In this document: piece by piece, positions 1 through 8,972 of the stretch
Layout: each line of letters opens with the position of its first letter
Numbering within the stretch: the stretch's first letter is position 1
Assembly (NCBI GenBank): GCA_002077045.2
Contig: KZ111209.1
Span: 46,126 to 58,245, forward strand
Origin: Rachicladosporium sp. CCFEE 5018
Lineage: Eukaryota; Ascomycota; Dothideomycetes; Cladosporiales; Cladosporiaceae
Direction: 5' to 3'
DNA: 12,120 nucleotides
The notes under the pieces: model-generated
Database searches by the model: none
What the model was told of the DNA's origin: nothing
What the model saw: the letters and a program-made list of their open reading frames with translations, nothing else
Translations under genes and position numbers: made by a program

Positions 1-769
1 CGGGCGGCACGATAGCCACGCCGTCCAAAGGCTTATGCCGCTCAACAGCATCCTTAATGTTCTCGCGCGGCGTCGCCTTGAGTGTCTCAGCAATACTGTC
101 CTCCAACGCAGCGATAGGCGCAGTCTTCGGGTCCCTATTCCGAGCAAAGGCCGCAGCATCGTAGGGTCCCTCATGGTGGTACGCGCGGCCGCCGAGAGCC
201 GGATCGAGACGGTCGATCACGTCGGGGCCTTGGATGGACTTCTTCTTCAGGTGAGGCGAGCGGTTCGCTTTGCGGGAATCACGTCTAATGATGTCCAGGG
301 GCTTGTGGCTCTCGTCGCCTGGGAAGCGCTGGGCAAGACTGCTGCCGCGGCGGCGTGATGGTACGGCGCCTTCGCCGCCATCGACGTTGCGGAGTGCTGC
401 TGCTGCATCACTCGTGCGATGTGGGCGGGCGCTGCGGTCGTGGACTGGCTCCTCGCTGAAGTTTGGGAAGTTGGTAGGAGGGCTCCCTCTGGCACCAAGC
501 GGACGTGTGGAGTCCTGTGCACCGCTCTTCACTGGCGGAGACGTGTGATAAGGGTTCTTCGATGTCGCAGCTGTTGTCGTTCTCTCCCTGTCTGGTAGGC
601 CGGCGAAGGTGCTGCCGAAGCTTGCTCCTGGTCCAGTCTCCGCTGATGGTTCGGGAGCATTGAATGGGTCAATCAGCTCTGCTGCTGCCTGAGATACTGT
701 TAATAATCATGTGAATGCACGTGCTGAAAAGTGTTGACTTGCCGACTTGGAGTCGATGGCGTGTGACAT
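1..769 (-). CDS. Pal1-family cell morphology protein, 5' part (3' end beyond window)
   Basis: This is a two-exon gene read right to left: exon 1 at 769-739, exon 2 from 684 off the left edge, giving about 238 visible residues. The first 120 residues are low-complexity and rich in S, P, T and A. From about residue 121 a conserved block follows, including RRRGSSLAQRFPGD, then GPDVIDRLDPALGGRAYHH, then HEGPYDAAAFARN, and near the edge HKPLDGVAIVPP. I recognise this block as the fungal Pal1 family, whose fission-yeast member sits at the cell cortex and growth sites and supports cylindrical morphology. The start codon was chosen because an ATG followed by ten codons joins in frame, through a GT-AG intron, to the open reading frame that begins ELIDPFNAPEPS. 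The gene diverges from USB1 across about 270 bp. The family call is fairly sure; the exact role in this fungus and the C-terminus are unknown. Confidence 0.8.
685..738 (-). other. Intron 1 of the Pal1-family gene
   Basis: Read on the minus strand, this 54 nt intron starts GTCAAC at 738 and ends CAG at 685. A TTAAC branch-point candidate lies at 703-699, about 15 nt before the acceptor. It interrupts a codon after its first base and restores frame exactly. The donor is weak compared with GTAAGT. The acceptor sits in a run of CAG triplets (687-679), so cuts three or six bases further on would also stay in frame. Confidence 0.6.
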
Positions 770-1038
770 GGCTGTAGAATGTTTGTTACAATTTGTTCGA
801 GAGGCACAGGATGCAATGTTTGTCTGAGAGTATGATCAGATGAAGACCTGCAGTGCTTGCACATCAGTTGTACCTGCAGCGTGGGACTTTCTACCGTTTC
901 GTTCCTGACGCGGCTGGCCACGCACCCAGTGACGTCGTCTTCCAATCAAGCTCGAGCCGCATGGCGCCGTCGGTAGAGACATCCGAGATACCAATGTTGA
1001 TTTCACATATTAATAGTAGCGACGGCGTATGCTACGTG
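770..1038. promoter_or_regulatory. Divergent promoter region between the Pal1-family gene and USB1
   Basis: About 269 bp separate the two divergent start codons, so regulatory DNA for both genes must lie here or inside the genes. Visible candidates are a near-CRE octamer TGACGTCG at 930-937 followed by a CCAAT box at 942-946, and a second CCAAT at 991-995. In-frame ATGs at 961 and 994 precede the preferred USB1 start. No clear TATA box is seen. The motif calls are short matches and unproven. Confidence 0.5.
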
Positions 1039-2053
1039 ATGGGTCTCGTCGACTACTCAGACTCGGACGGCGAAGCAGAAGATACGCACACCGGAGTCAT
1101 GCCTCCAGCGAAGAAGCGCAAAACGACGCAGGCTTCGAACGGTGGGGCGACGGAGCTTCCACCACTTCCCTCTGCATTTCGTGACCTGTACTCGTCAAAC
1201 GTACGCACAAGCGTGCAGGATGACCCGACGCTTCACGGTGGTCGACAACGCGTGATCCCTCACGTCGAGGGCAATTGGGCGACTCACATCTTCATGGAGT
1301 GTAAGCAAGATATGCATAGAACCTGTGTGGCGTTGTTGGGGTCGACCTCACGTCCACTGACACGCATGAGGGCTTCCCGATCAGAACGAGAACTACGCCC
1401 TGCAAGAGTCTATGCGTCTGATTGACCGTCTTAATGGATCTTCCCGTACTAGCAGAGCGATACATACTCTGCTCAGAAACGACCTCGGTGTCCCGATCCC
1501 ACTGCATGTCTCGCTGTCACGTACCTTGATGCTCAAGGCTGAGCAAAGAGACGCCTTCCTGGCACGATGCAGAGCAGCTGCAAGCTCTGTGACAGCATTC
1601 GAGATGAAGCTTGAGACCTTGCAGTGGCATCCAAATGAAGACCGTACTAGATGGTTTCTCGTCGTGCAGGTGTCTTCGCCAGATGCCGCGCTATCATCTC
1701 TGGTCGAGTCTCTGAACAGCGTCGCGGCCGAATTCAATCAGCCTCTGCTGTACGAGGATGAGGACGCGACTTCCTCGGTGACTCCATCAGCATCAAGGAT
1801 CGCCGACAGTGGAGCTACAACAACACGAGTGGTCTCACAGAAATTCCATATCAGCATTGCGTGGTCTCTTGAGCCGCCGCCTACAGCTGGAACGACCAAC
1901 ACGGAGACCGTGCAACAGACACAGACTGATGGCAGATTTCTGATGAGGGCGCTGGCGGAGTATCGCGTTCCCGCGAATGACTTGAAGGTCCGTATTGGGC
2001 AAGATGTGACTGCGATCCCGCTGCGAGTGCGAAGGGGCTCTGCTGTGCAATGA
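1039..2053 (+). CDS. USB1: USB1, U6 snRNA 3'-5' exonuclease (phosphodiesterase), complete
   Basis: Exons at 1039-1300 and 1371-2053 encode 314 residues. USB1 trims the oligouridine tail of U6 snRNA in the nucleus and leaves a modified 3' end that stabilises U6 for splicing. The protein starts MGLVDYSDSD, followed by a basic PPAKKRK patch and the conserved run LPPLPSAFRDLY. Next come DDPTLHGGRQRVIPHVEGNW and, across the splice junction, THIFMEWLPDQNENYALQ. The two catalytic HxS motifs of the 2H phosphoesterase fold are present as LHVSLSR (H133, S135) and FHISIAWSL (H247, S249). The tail has the usual VRIGQDVTAIPL motif. Both HxS motifs are intact and the length is normal, so the enzyme should be active. 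The start fits the family, but the frame stays open upstream, with ATGs at 994 and 961 that would add 15 or 26 residues. Confidence 0.93.
1301..1370 (+). other. Intron 1 of USB1
   Basis: This 70 nt intron has a GTAAGC donor at 1301, a CTGAC branch point near 1357-1361 and a CATGAG acceptor ending at 1370. Splicing joins GAG T to GG CTT, producing the family-typical MEWLPDQ. The other visible acceptor, CAG ending at 1389, would create an immediate stop codon at the junction, so it is rejected. Confidence 0.88.
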
Positions 2054-3008
2054 CGGTGAGAGCATGATGTCTTGGCGTGGTAGAACACAAATATCAGAGC
2101 GCTAAGTAGTCGCTTGGCAATATTCGGACAGTGTCAAGTCCATTTGCAGAATGACTCGTGATCGGAGAGTGCGGTGTTCTTCGTGAGAGAGTGGATGTAT
2201 CGAAGGCGCGAAGAACTTCAAGAAGACACTTCGGCGAGCGGCTTGTCTAACCTAATTTCGGCGCCTAAGTCGGCCAATCATCGAAAAAATGCCGACCTCA
2301 CCCCCTATCTTCAAACAATCGAGACATCGTGCACTTCGTTCACGTCGATGATGCTGTGCGTTATCCGTGCCCGAAGCAATTCCTGGTTGCATGGCGGGAT
2401 TGCTTGTCTCACCGGAGCTGAAGGCCGCTCTCATGCATGATCACGACGATCTTTCACTTTGAGATAGCGAAGAGCATCCTGAAACACTTCCGATGATTTT
2501 CCATGCGCAATGAGTACATAGTCCGTGACAGACTCAGCTCATTGCAGCAAAAGACGACGTGGCGCTCTGTAAATGATCGGGGCGTCTATATGTACAAATG
2601 ATATCTTCTAAATGAAGCCATGATCGTGCGAGTGGTTGTCCTTCGAGATTCGGAAGAGCCAATCTACGGAGCCACTTTAGCTCGCAGCTCTCGCTTAGGT
2701 ACGCGCGACAAGCGTGTGCACGGGTGTTGATTTTATGTCACCCTGATCCCTGATTCAATTCGGCCTTGAATGTGATTACTGTCCATTGTGTTCATTATTG
2801 TATATTCATCCTCGCGCACCTGTGTCTATGACCCTCACCGATCGGTCAAAACCGCAGCGATATTCGAGAAAGTTAATCGCGACGCGACAATCCACGCGCT
2901 GTGCCATCGCATTGACCCTGAACGAAGTGCACATAAACCGGACATGCTCGCTCGGAGGAGCCCATGAGCCGCGACGACTGAGCAGAGGGAAGATACTCCG
3001 GTGCGACG
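2054..3008. other. Intergenic region: USB1 3' flank and Msb1-like gene promoter/5' leader
   Basis: This stretch of about 955 bp holds no coding region I can support. The open frames in it (for example 2174-2440 plus and 2252-2434 minus) have no recognisable motifs and odd composition. CCAAT motifs occur at 2274-2278 and 2659-2663. No tRNA-like fold, transposon relic or long repeat was seen. The last 70 bases contain two overlapping short upstream ORFs, listed separately. Confidence 0.5.
2944..2981 (+). promoter_or_regulatory. Two overlapping short upstream ORFs before the Msb1-like gene
   Basis: The first, 2944-2967, encodes MLARRSP. The second, 2964-2981, encodes MSRDD. The stop of the first and the start of the second share the bases ATGA, and the second ends 27 nt before the main ATG at 3009. 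If the transcript begins upstream of 2944, these could reduce or regulate translation of the main ORF. The transcription start is unknown, so the role is an inference. Confidence 0.35.
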
Positions 3009-6000
3009 ATGCCGCTTTTCTCAAAGTTCAGGAGCAAGAGCTCGCAGTCCGTGGTCAAGGGGAAGACTCAAGATATTCCGAATGGCGCAAACGAGACGCT
3101 GAAGAAGCCGACATATCAATCAACATGGAGTAGTCCACATATTGTACTAGAGGAGGTACAGGAGCTCATACACCTCTGCACGGCTGAGCTCAGGCTGAGA
3201 GGTATAGCGATGCGCCTCTGAATACTGACATTACCGTACTGACGTCCACCTCAGCCGAAGCGCTCGACTCCCCTTTCCTACTCCTCCCCTTTCGCCTGGA
3301 TGGCGACTCGACCTACGCTCGCTCCTTCATCGTCAACTTCTTCAAGCACAATGCATCCAACTCAAGCCAATTCCGAGGCGCCTCCCTCCAGCAGGAGATT
3401 CGCCTTACCGAAGCACCGATCCTCTGCAGCGTGCTCAAGTGGTGCTGGAGTCGCATCCCAGGCGGCGTCGTCTCCTGGCCTGTGTACGAGGGTTTCAGAC
3501 TTGGCGAGCAGGAGATGCGGAATGAGCGCAATGCTTTCGAGAAGATGTTGCCGGTTGTCGCGAACTCGGCTGCGAGGGAGAGCGTGATTAGGGACTTCTT
3601 CGAGTTGCTCGCTGCTGTTGCGGCGCATGGGAAACTCAATGGGTTGGGCGGGAGGAAGCTGTCAAGACTGGCGGGATGGTGGGCATTCGAGCTGTCCGAC
3701 GATGGGAAAGGGTTTGAGGGCGGGTACAACAGCTGGACGGTGGCGGCGGATGCTGCAAGTCACCTGTTCTTTGCACACCTGCGGTCGCTGTCACCCGAAG
3801 CAAATCCGTCGCTGAGCTTGATTGAGCGGATACCGAGATCTCTGCAAGCCTTGCTCGCGCAAACGGAGTACCCGCCAGAGACGCCAACGTTGATGCAGCG
3901 TGCGACACCGAGAGTACTGATGATTGTGGATGCGGTATCACCTACGCCCTTTGCCCTCCTACGACGGGCAAAGCACTTCGAGTACCGGGACCAGGACCGA
4001 GTGTTACGCGAGTTGTCCGATTTCGAGGATCCCGTGGACGCTCTGACCGATGAGTGTAGGCGTGTGTTGTACGCTGTAGCTTCGACCAACTCGTCTGTGA
4101 ATGTGCGCTCGAGGCAGGGTCAGTACAATAACTCGGACGAGTCCTGGTCAGCATTCTCGAATATGGGGTTCTCTGACATGGGTTCATCGACGCCGCAGAC
4201 TGCTGTCAACGGGCATGCTAAGGGCGCTGGAATCAAGCAGACTCCACATTCGAGGAACGCGACTTCAGGTAGACCTACGACACCCTCCTGGGCAGACTTC
4301 CTGAACTCCGGCTTCGCAGAGGACGAGAACAAGCATGGATCTGGAGCACTGCTCTTGCCACCCGATAAGTTGCTACCTCAAATCGGAAGCAGAGCGCAGA
4401 CTCCATCAAGTAATTTCGGCAAGAGCCATGGAGATGACGACCTTGCTCCTGGTGAACTTGCTGCGATCACAAACGTTGATTTAGACGATGTCTTCTGGTG
4501 GGTATGGATGACAAGTCTTGCAGGCGAGGAGCCGAATGAACGCAAGTCAGTTTTCGGACGGTGTGCTCTAATCGAGACCACAATCATGAACGGCCGATGG
4601 CTCATCATGGAAGAGCAAGCCAAGGGAGCGTCACCCGACCCGATCGCAGGCGCAGAGATCATCGAGAAGAAGAGTCGTTTCGGCTTTACTAAGCGTGGTC
4701 GACTTGGCAACAGGAAGGCGTCGAGCAAGAAGCCTGAGCCGGTCGGCGTCGAGCTGGATCGCGCGACGTCGGCGACACCCAGTAAGCAAGGCGTTGGTGC
4801 CGACCAGCAAGCGCGCATTCGAGCTGCCGCCGCTGCCATGTCTCCAAGTCTAGCTCAATCACGAGACGATGCGGCGCAGCGACGCGGTAGGAACGAGTAC
4901 GCTGCATCAACGAAGACTAACAGTGTGCTCACGCTTGGCCTGCAGTCGGAAGCCGGACCTGCGATGAAGTGGGCGAACAGCTACGATAAGCACGCTCTGC
5001 GCGCTCAGTACCTGGGTGATAATTTCATGGGCAAGGGTGCAAGTAGGGACGATCTTGCGAAGCGGGAATCTTCGGTCATGCTAGAGAACGACTACCAAGC
5101 CACCCCTGGCGCGCAACACTTGCCGATTCTGACACCAGACGCTCCTGCATTCCCGGGCCCGGACACAGAGCGAGAACTGCCCTCACTGCCACCTGCTGGC
5201 TCGAAAGCGACCGAGACACCGCCGGCGCCGCAGCACGAGTTCATCGAGCAACAGGCGCCACCGATGCCCACCGCGTTGACACCGCCTGTAGAGGAAGCAG
5301 CAGCTGAGCCAGCGCTGGTACTTTCCAAGTCGCCCGAAGCTAATATCACTCCGGTCGAGGATCCACATGATGACAGTGAAGATGAGCTTGACATTGCGCG
5401 TCGCCGCCGGGACGGACCTGTGACGGCCAACGAGATGCTTAAGGAGCTTGGAATACCCAAGCCATCTTCACCAACACATGGACGCGTGCAGCGCAAGGCG
5501 AACCCTCGAACAGGCAATATTCAAGATCACCCAGCGTTCAGGGCACCGTGTGTCGATCAGCCGAGAACAATGTCACCGGTGGAGCAAAACCAGAATCCAG
5601 CTGTGCTAGCAGCGAGGATGGCGCTCGAGCGCAAAGATGCGGGAAGCGCTGAGTCCGATCACAAGCTCCAGAAGAAGCAAGGAGGAGGCGGTGGTGGTGG
5701 GCTCAAGAAGCTGTTTGGTCGCGGCAAGGACAAGACGAACCGTCGATCGATGGAGGTACCTCCCTCGCGATCTACCCTAGCACCGCCGTCGGAGTCTTCT
5801 CTCGGCAGACGCCTCTCGCTCATGCGTAAGAAGTCTGGCCAACCTGCCGCTGCTGCTGCTGCCGCCGCCCAAGTTCCGGTCGAGCCTCAGCCAGCTCTTC
5901 GCGAGTCCGCTGAATTCACAGCTCAGCCTCAGGTACCGTCCTCGCCGGCCATGTACAACGATCCAGAAGCGAATCTTTCCCGCGTCGAAACTCGTGACCA

Positions 6001-6629
6001 AAATCACGCGAATGAGGAGTTCTCTCGATTTGACCAGGGCCCGATGCAAGACATGCCTGGTGCCCTACCTCGCGAATCGCCAGACCTTCATCACGAGTCT
6101 GCACAAGAAGACCACCCCATAGCTGAGCTCGAGTCCCCAGATCAACCCACAACCGCATTACAACACTCGCGCAGCCGCCATGCTAGACCCGCGCGCCGAG
6201 CAACAACAGCCTACACCCGATCAAGGTTTCGTAACACCTCTCGAACGCAGCGAGCCGACAATGCAGCATAACGACGCCGCTTCTGAGGCTTCCGTAGAGC
6301 GCGAAGACAAGCCTACTGTGGCGTCTCTAACGCAAGATCGCTGGGCGCAGATTCGTGAGAACGCTGCGAAGCGCGCTGCGAGGGCTAGCGAGGAGCAGAG
6401 TATGCAGAGTCGGCCGAGGACTGAGAGGACGGATGAGGATGGAGAGACTAGTGGGGAGGAGAGTAAGTCATCTTGAGTGTGGACGTTGTGATGTGTTTGA
6501 GATGCTAATAATGTGGTTGCAGCTATCGAATCCCGCGTCGCTCGCATCAAGGCGCGTGTCGCTGAGCTGACGGGAAATATGGACACGAGCGCTAATGGTG
6601 CGACTGCTCGTGCGTCGCCTCGATACTGA
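3009..6629 (+). CDS. Msb1/Mug8-domain (DUF1708) polarity protein, with an internal frame change
   Basis: Exon 1 is 3009-3201, the main exon starts at 3255, and the last exon is 6523-6629. The start MPLFSKFRSKSS is typical of the family. Conserved runs in the N-terminal ~525 residues include EALDSPFLLLPFR, LCSVLKWCWSRIPGGVVSW, NGLGGRKLSRLAGWWAFE and TEYPPETPTLMQ. VSPTPFALLRRAKHFEYRD, FEDPVDALTDECRRVL and, near residues 476-483, DVFWWVWM followed by SLAGEEPNERKSVFGRCALI complete the domain. Budding-yeast Msb1 acts in Cdc42/Rho1 bud-site signalling, so a role in polarised growth is inferred. The rest is disordered, with a seven-Gly run (near 5690), an eight-Ala run (near 5850) and basic patches. 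The C-terminus has DRWAQIRENAAKRAAR and then SRVARIKARVAELTGNMD. The upstream frame ends at a TAA at 6269-6271, while this C-terminus lies one frame over, open from 6123. An optional intron at 6231-6297 gives 1146 residues; a single extra base near 6123-6180 gives about 1168. Confidence 0.88.
3202..3254 (+). other. Intron 1 of the Msb1/Mug8-domain gene
   Basis: This 53 nt intron has a GTATAG donor, a CTGAC branch point at 3239-3243 and a CCTCAG acceptor ending at 3254. It splits a codon after its first base (G plus CC) and joins AELRLR to EALDSPFLLLPF, which is continuous in the family. Confidence 0.88.
6231..6297 (+). other. Candidate intron that would repair the frame of the Msb1/Mug8-domain gene
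   Basis: Among the GT/AG pairs I tried by hand, this 67 nt one has the best signals while also bridging the two frames: GTAACA donor, CATAAC branch-like site at 6267-6272 and CCGTAG acceptor. Its length (3n+1) restores the frame exactly. Against it, the peptide it removes (TPLERSEPTMQHNDAASEAS) looks more like the surrounding acidic, Q/P/E-rich protein than the Arg-rich peptide it would keep. A one-base indel slightly upstream is therefore at least as likely. Confidence 0.3.
6463..6522 (+). other. Last intron of the Msb1/Mug8-domain gene
   Basis: This 60 nt intron has a perfect GTAAGT donor, a GCTAAT branch-point candidate at 6504-6509 and a TTGCAG acceptor. It joins SGEE to TIESRVARIKARVAELTGNM, a continuous conserved C-terminus, and avoids the stop that follows unspliced read-through at 6474-6476. 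Confidence 0.92.
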
Positions 6630-7029
6630 GCACCTCCATCCTCCCCCATGGCCATGCCGAATCATTCACATTTCCTTTGTCAGTGCCATGTCGGGTTCGG
6701 AGTGCCTGCGGAACATACTGCGCAGGGACATACACGTGAGCAAGCGCCGACTCTTGATTTTGAGATACCATGTTGCGGGTGCTTTCTTGGGTTTGGGAAT
6801 GCGGATGGGTGCTGATGTGGTGTGTATAAGTAATGTTTGCGAGGGTGGTGCCTCAGTATATAGGCTGTACCCGTGTTGGACCTTGATTGGCTGATCATGC
6901 AGCCTTGCATGTCGGCTTAGCCTCAGTCTTCAGTCTACTTCAGCATCGAGCATGCTCTTTTGTCGCTGATTCAGATCTGCCGATCTGCCGGACCCGTGTA
7001 CTTTGCCAGCTAAATTGAGTTCTTGCAAC
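6630..7029. other. Intergenic region: Msb1-like gene 3' flank and HET pseudogene upstream region
   Basis: About 400 bp with no gene I can support. A TATATA box candidate lies at 6857-6862, about 168 bp before the HET ATG, and an inverted CCAAT (ATTGG) at 6886-6890. The segment 6973-6987 contains a short direct repeat of GATCTGCC. The minus-strand frame at 6680-6910 has no recognisable protein features. Confidence 0.45.
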
Positions 7030-8972
7030 ATGGAATCAGATTCGGACAACCCAGCCGCAGTTGCATCAGAAGTGCAAGACTCCCATGGCACAACAATTCA
7101 GTGCCAGACTTGCTGCTCGCTCCGACTGACTGATTGCAAAGATCTGACTAACTGCGACTACTGGGCCAATGTCCCCCTGTCAGCCCTTGGCCGTGATGCA
7201 GGCAGGTGCGCTGGCTGTCTTGTTGTATATCGCGCCGTGAAGGCCATTGATATCGGTGCCTTCCGCGAAGAAGATATTGTGGTTGGCCGGTGCTATCACG
7301 TGAGCAACAGAGCTGTGCGGGAAAGTCCATACTTTGACATCGATATCATGCTCAAATGTCCAGATGAGGATTCCCAGACACATACCTCGATACTGTTGAG
7401 CTGTTCCGACTGCACGGTAAGTGGCTCACCACTGAACGTTGACCTGAAGATTAGTATTCATGACATACATGTAGACACGATACCACTATGGAAAAGTCTG
7501 GGCAGTGAAGAGCGCGATGTGTCAACATCGCGAAGCGCTGAAGCGTATCGGAAGCTGCAATTCTGGCTCGACGACTGTGTTGGCAACCACGACCGTTGCA
7601 AATCAGCAGTCCAGAGCACTTGTCGTGCCGCGAGGGTAATAGACGTTGGCTCAAAGTCGACCGATCAGGTGCGCCTGATCCAATGCAATGATGGCTTCTC
7701 AGCCTCGTACGTGGCACTCAGTCACTGTTGGGTGGGTGGACGCGCTGTGTATTGTTCAAGATGATGAAACCGACTGGGCGGAACAGGCAGCGAACATGAG
7801 TGCGATCTATAGCGGGGCACTTGTGACGTTGTCTGCAATGGCTTCTCGCGACGGCCGTGGCGGCTGCTGGCCACAACCTCTCCAGCCGCTGCATTTACGT
7901 CTCGCCGGAGGGCACGAGTGTACTATCGGTGTCCGACGCCCACCATCGACCCTGCACAATGTCCATGCCGACCTTTTGAGGTCTACGGGCTGGACATTGA
8001 GCGAAATGCTACCGGTGACCTATCCTCTGTTATACCGAAATTGGGCATACCAAGAACGCTGGCTCAGTCGTCGTGTTCTCCACTTCACTGCACAAGAGCT
8101 CCTTTGGGTCTGCAGGCAAGGATCTTGTTGTGAGTGCGAAGGAGATGTCTGGACTACGGCAGCAAATAACAGTGTGCAAGAGCTCATGTGGGTCTGCAGG
8201 CAGGGATCTCGTTGCGAGTGCGCAAAAGATGTCTTGAATGAAGCACCGACTGATAGTTAGATATGGTCTGGAGTTTTGGAAACATTCACGAAAGGCAGCA
8301 TTGCATTTGACAATGACACGCTACCAGCCATTGGCGGCATTGCAGAAGCCTTCGCAGGCACGGGCGGCGGCCACTAATTTGCGGGCCTCTGGGAATCAGA
8401 CTTTTCCGATCGCGCTATGCTGGCAGATTCGCCACGATTATAGATCACCGCACAATTACACCCGTACATCGGAGTATGTCGCACCGACGTGGTCGTGGGC
8501 ATCAGTGAAAGGTATCGTTGAGTATGCTGTCTCTTCGTTCGCTCCGACGGACATAACAGCAAGGGTGGTCAATGTGTCCTGTGCCCTGGCCAAGCAAAAT
8601 CACCCTTACGGCCAGGTTACAGGAGGTCGCCTCGAGCTTGAAGCGGATGTTGTACGCATACCGATAACCCAACTGATGAGCTGTCCCAGAGCCTCAGCCG
8701 TCGAATTTCGCCATGACGCATTTGATAAGGATGATTTTATTTCGCCAGATGTCTGGCGAGAGATGGTCTCCGAGGAAGACGATATCTGCCTGGCCAACGA
8801 CAGCGCGTTCAATGTTTGCGCCCTGATTAGGGTGAATAGTGGCCTTGCCCTCCTACCCAGAAGCGATGGTGTGTACACACGACTCGGACTCGCGTACGTT
8901 GGGTTTCTCTCAGATAATGCAGCCCCTCGCAAAGCAAAGTTCGCGGAACGGATGATCTTGAAGATCGTATGA
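7030..8972 (+). pseudogene. HET-domain (heterokaryon incompatibility) gene, decayed
   Basis: HET proteins trigger programmed death after fusion of incompatible fungal cells. Frame 1 runs from ATG 7030 and carries a Cys-rich N-terminus (CQTCCSLRL, then GRCAGCLVVYRAV), a linker with EAYRKLQFWLDDCVGNHDRC, and the HET motif YVALSHCW at about 7708-7731. It then passes directly, in another frame, into WVDALCIVQDDETDWAEQAA from 7733. The roughly 50 residues that normally separate these motifs are absent. Frame 2 continues through YRNWAYQERWLSRRVLHFTAQELLW to a TAG at 8258-8260, then KGSIAFDNDTLPAIGGIAEA, a TAA at 8375-8377, and FAGLWESDF. An extra T in the run 8402-8405 shifts into the last frame, which gives PIALCWQIRHDY, YVAPTWSWASVKG and a C-terminal stop at 8972. 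Four independent lesions make a working full-length HET protein very unlikely. A short N-terminal product ending at 7764 could still be translated. Confidence 0.88.
8093..8235 (+). repeat. 84 bp imperfect tandem duplication inside the HET pseudogene
   Basis: Copy 1 starts at 8093 and copy 2 at 8177, an offset of 84 bp (28 codons), so the duplication keeps frame. The first ~57 bases of each copy align with about eight differences. They encode QELLWVCRQGSCCECEGDV and QELMWVCRQGSRCECAKDV; similarity then fades. HET proteins normally have one such Trp/Cys segment after the RVLHFT motif, so the second copy looks like an insertion. Differences are mixed transitions and transversions, not a clean C-to-T pattern. 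Confidence 0.8.

Noticed and set aside
247..522. Minus-strand 91-codon frame with an Ala-rich peptide
   Set aside because: It is another frame of the Pal1-family exon, whose conserved blocks are read in a different frame of the same strand.
1371..1389. USB1 intron ending at the CAG at 1389
   Set aside because: It would create a TAA stop at the junction; the acceptor at 1370 yields the conserved MEWLP sequence in frame.
2174..2440. Plus-strand open frame of 88 codons in the intergenic region
   Set aside because: It starts from a non-ATG codon, has no recognisable motif, irregular composition and no supporting splice context.
2786..3133. Plus-strand frame of 115 codons overlapping the Msb1-like exon 1
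   Set aside because: It overlaps the family-typical MPLFSKF exon in another frame and has no conserved features.
7417..7454. Perfect GTAAGT in the HET gene as a possible intron donor
   Set aside because: The nearest acceptors give only 33-38 nt, and the translated peptide (SPLNVDLKISIHDI) reads as a normal coding segment.
8093..8235. Repeat-induced point mutation (RIP) as the cause of HET decay
   Set aside because: Differences between the two repeat copies include transversions and changes in both directions, not a one-sided C-to-T pattern, and the unit is shorter than usual RIP targets.
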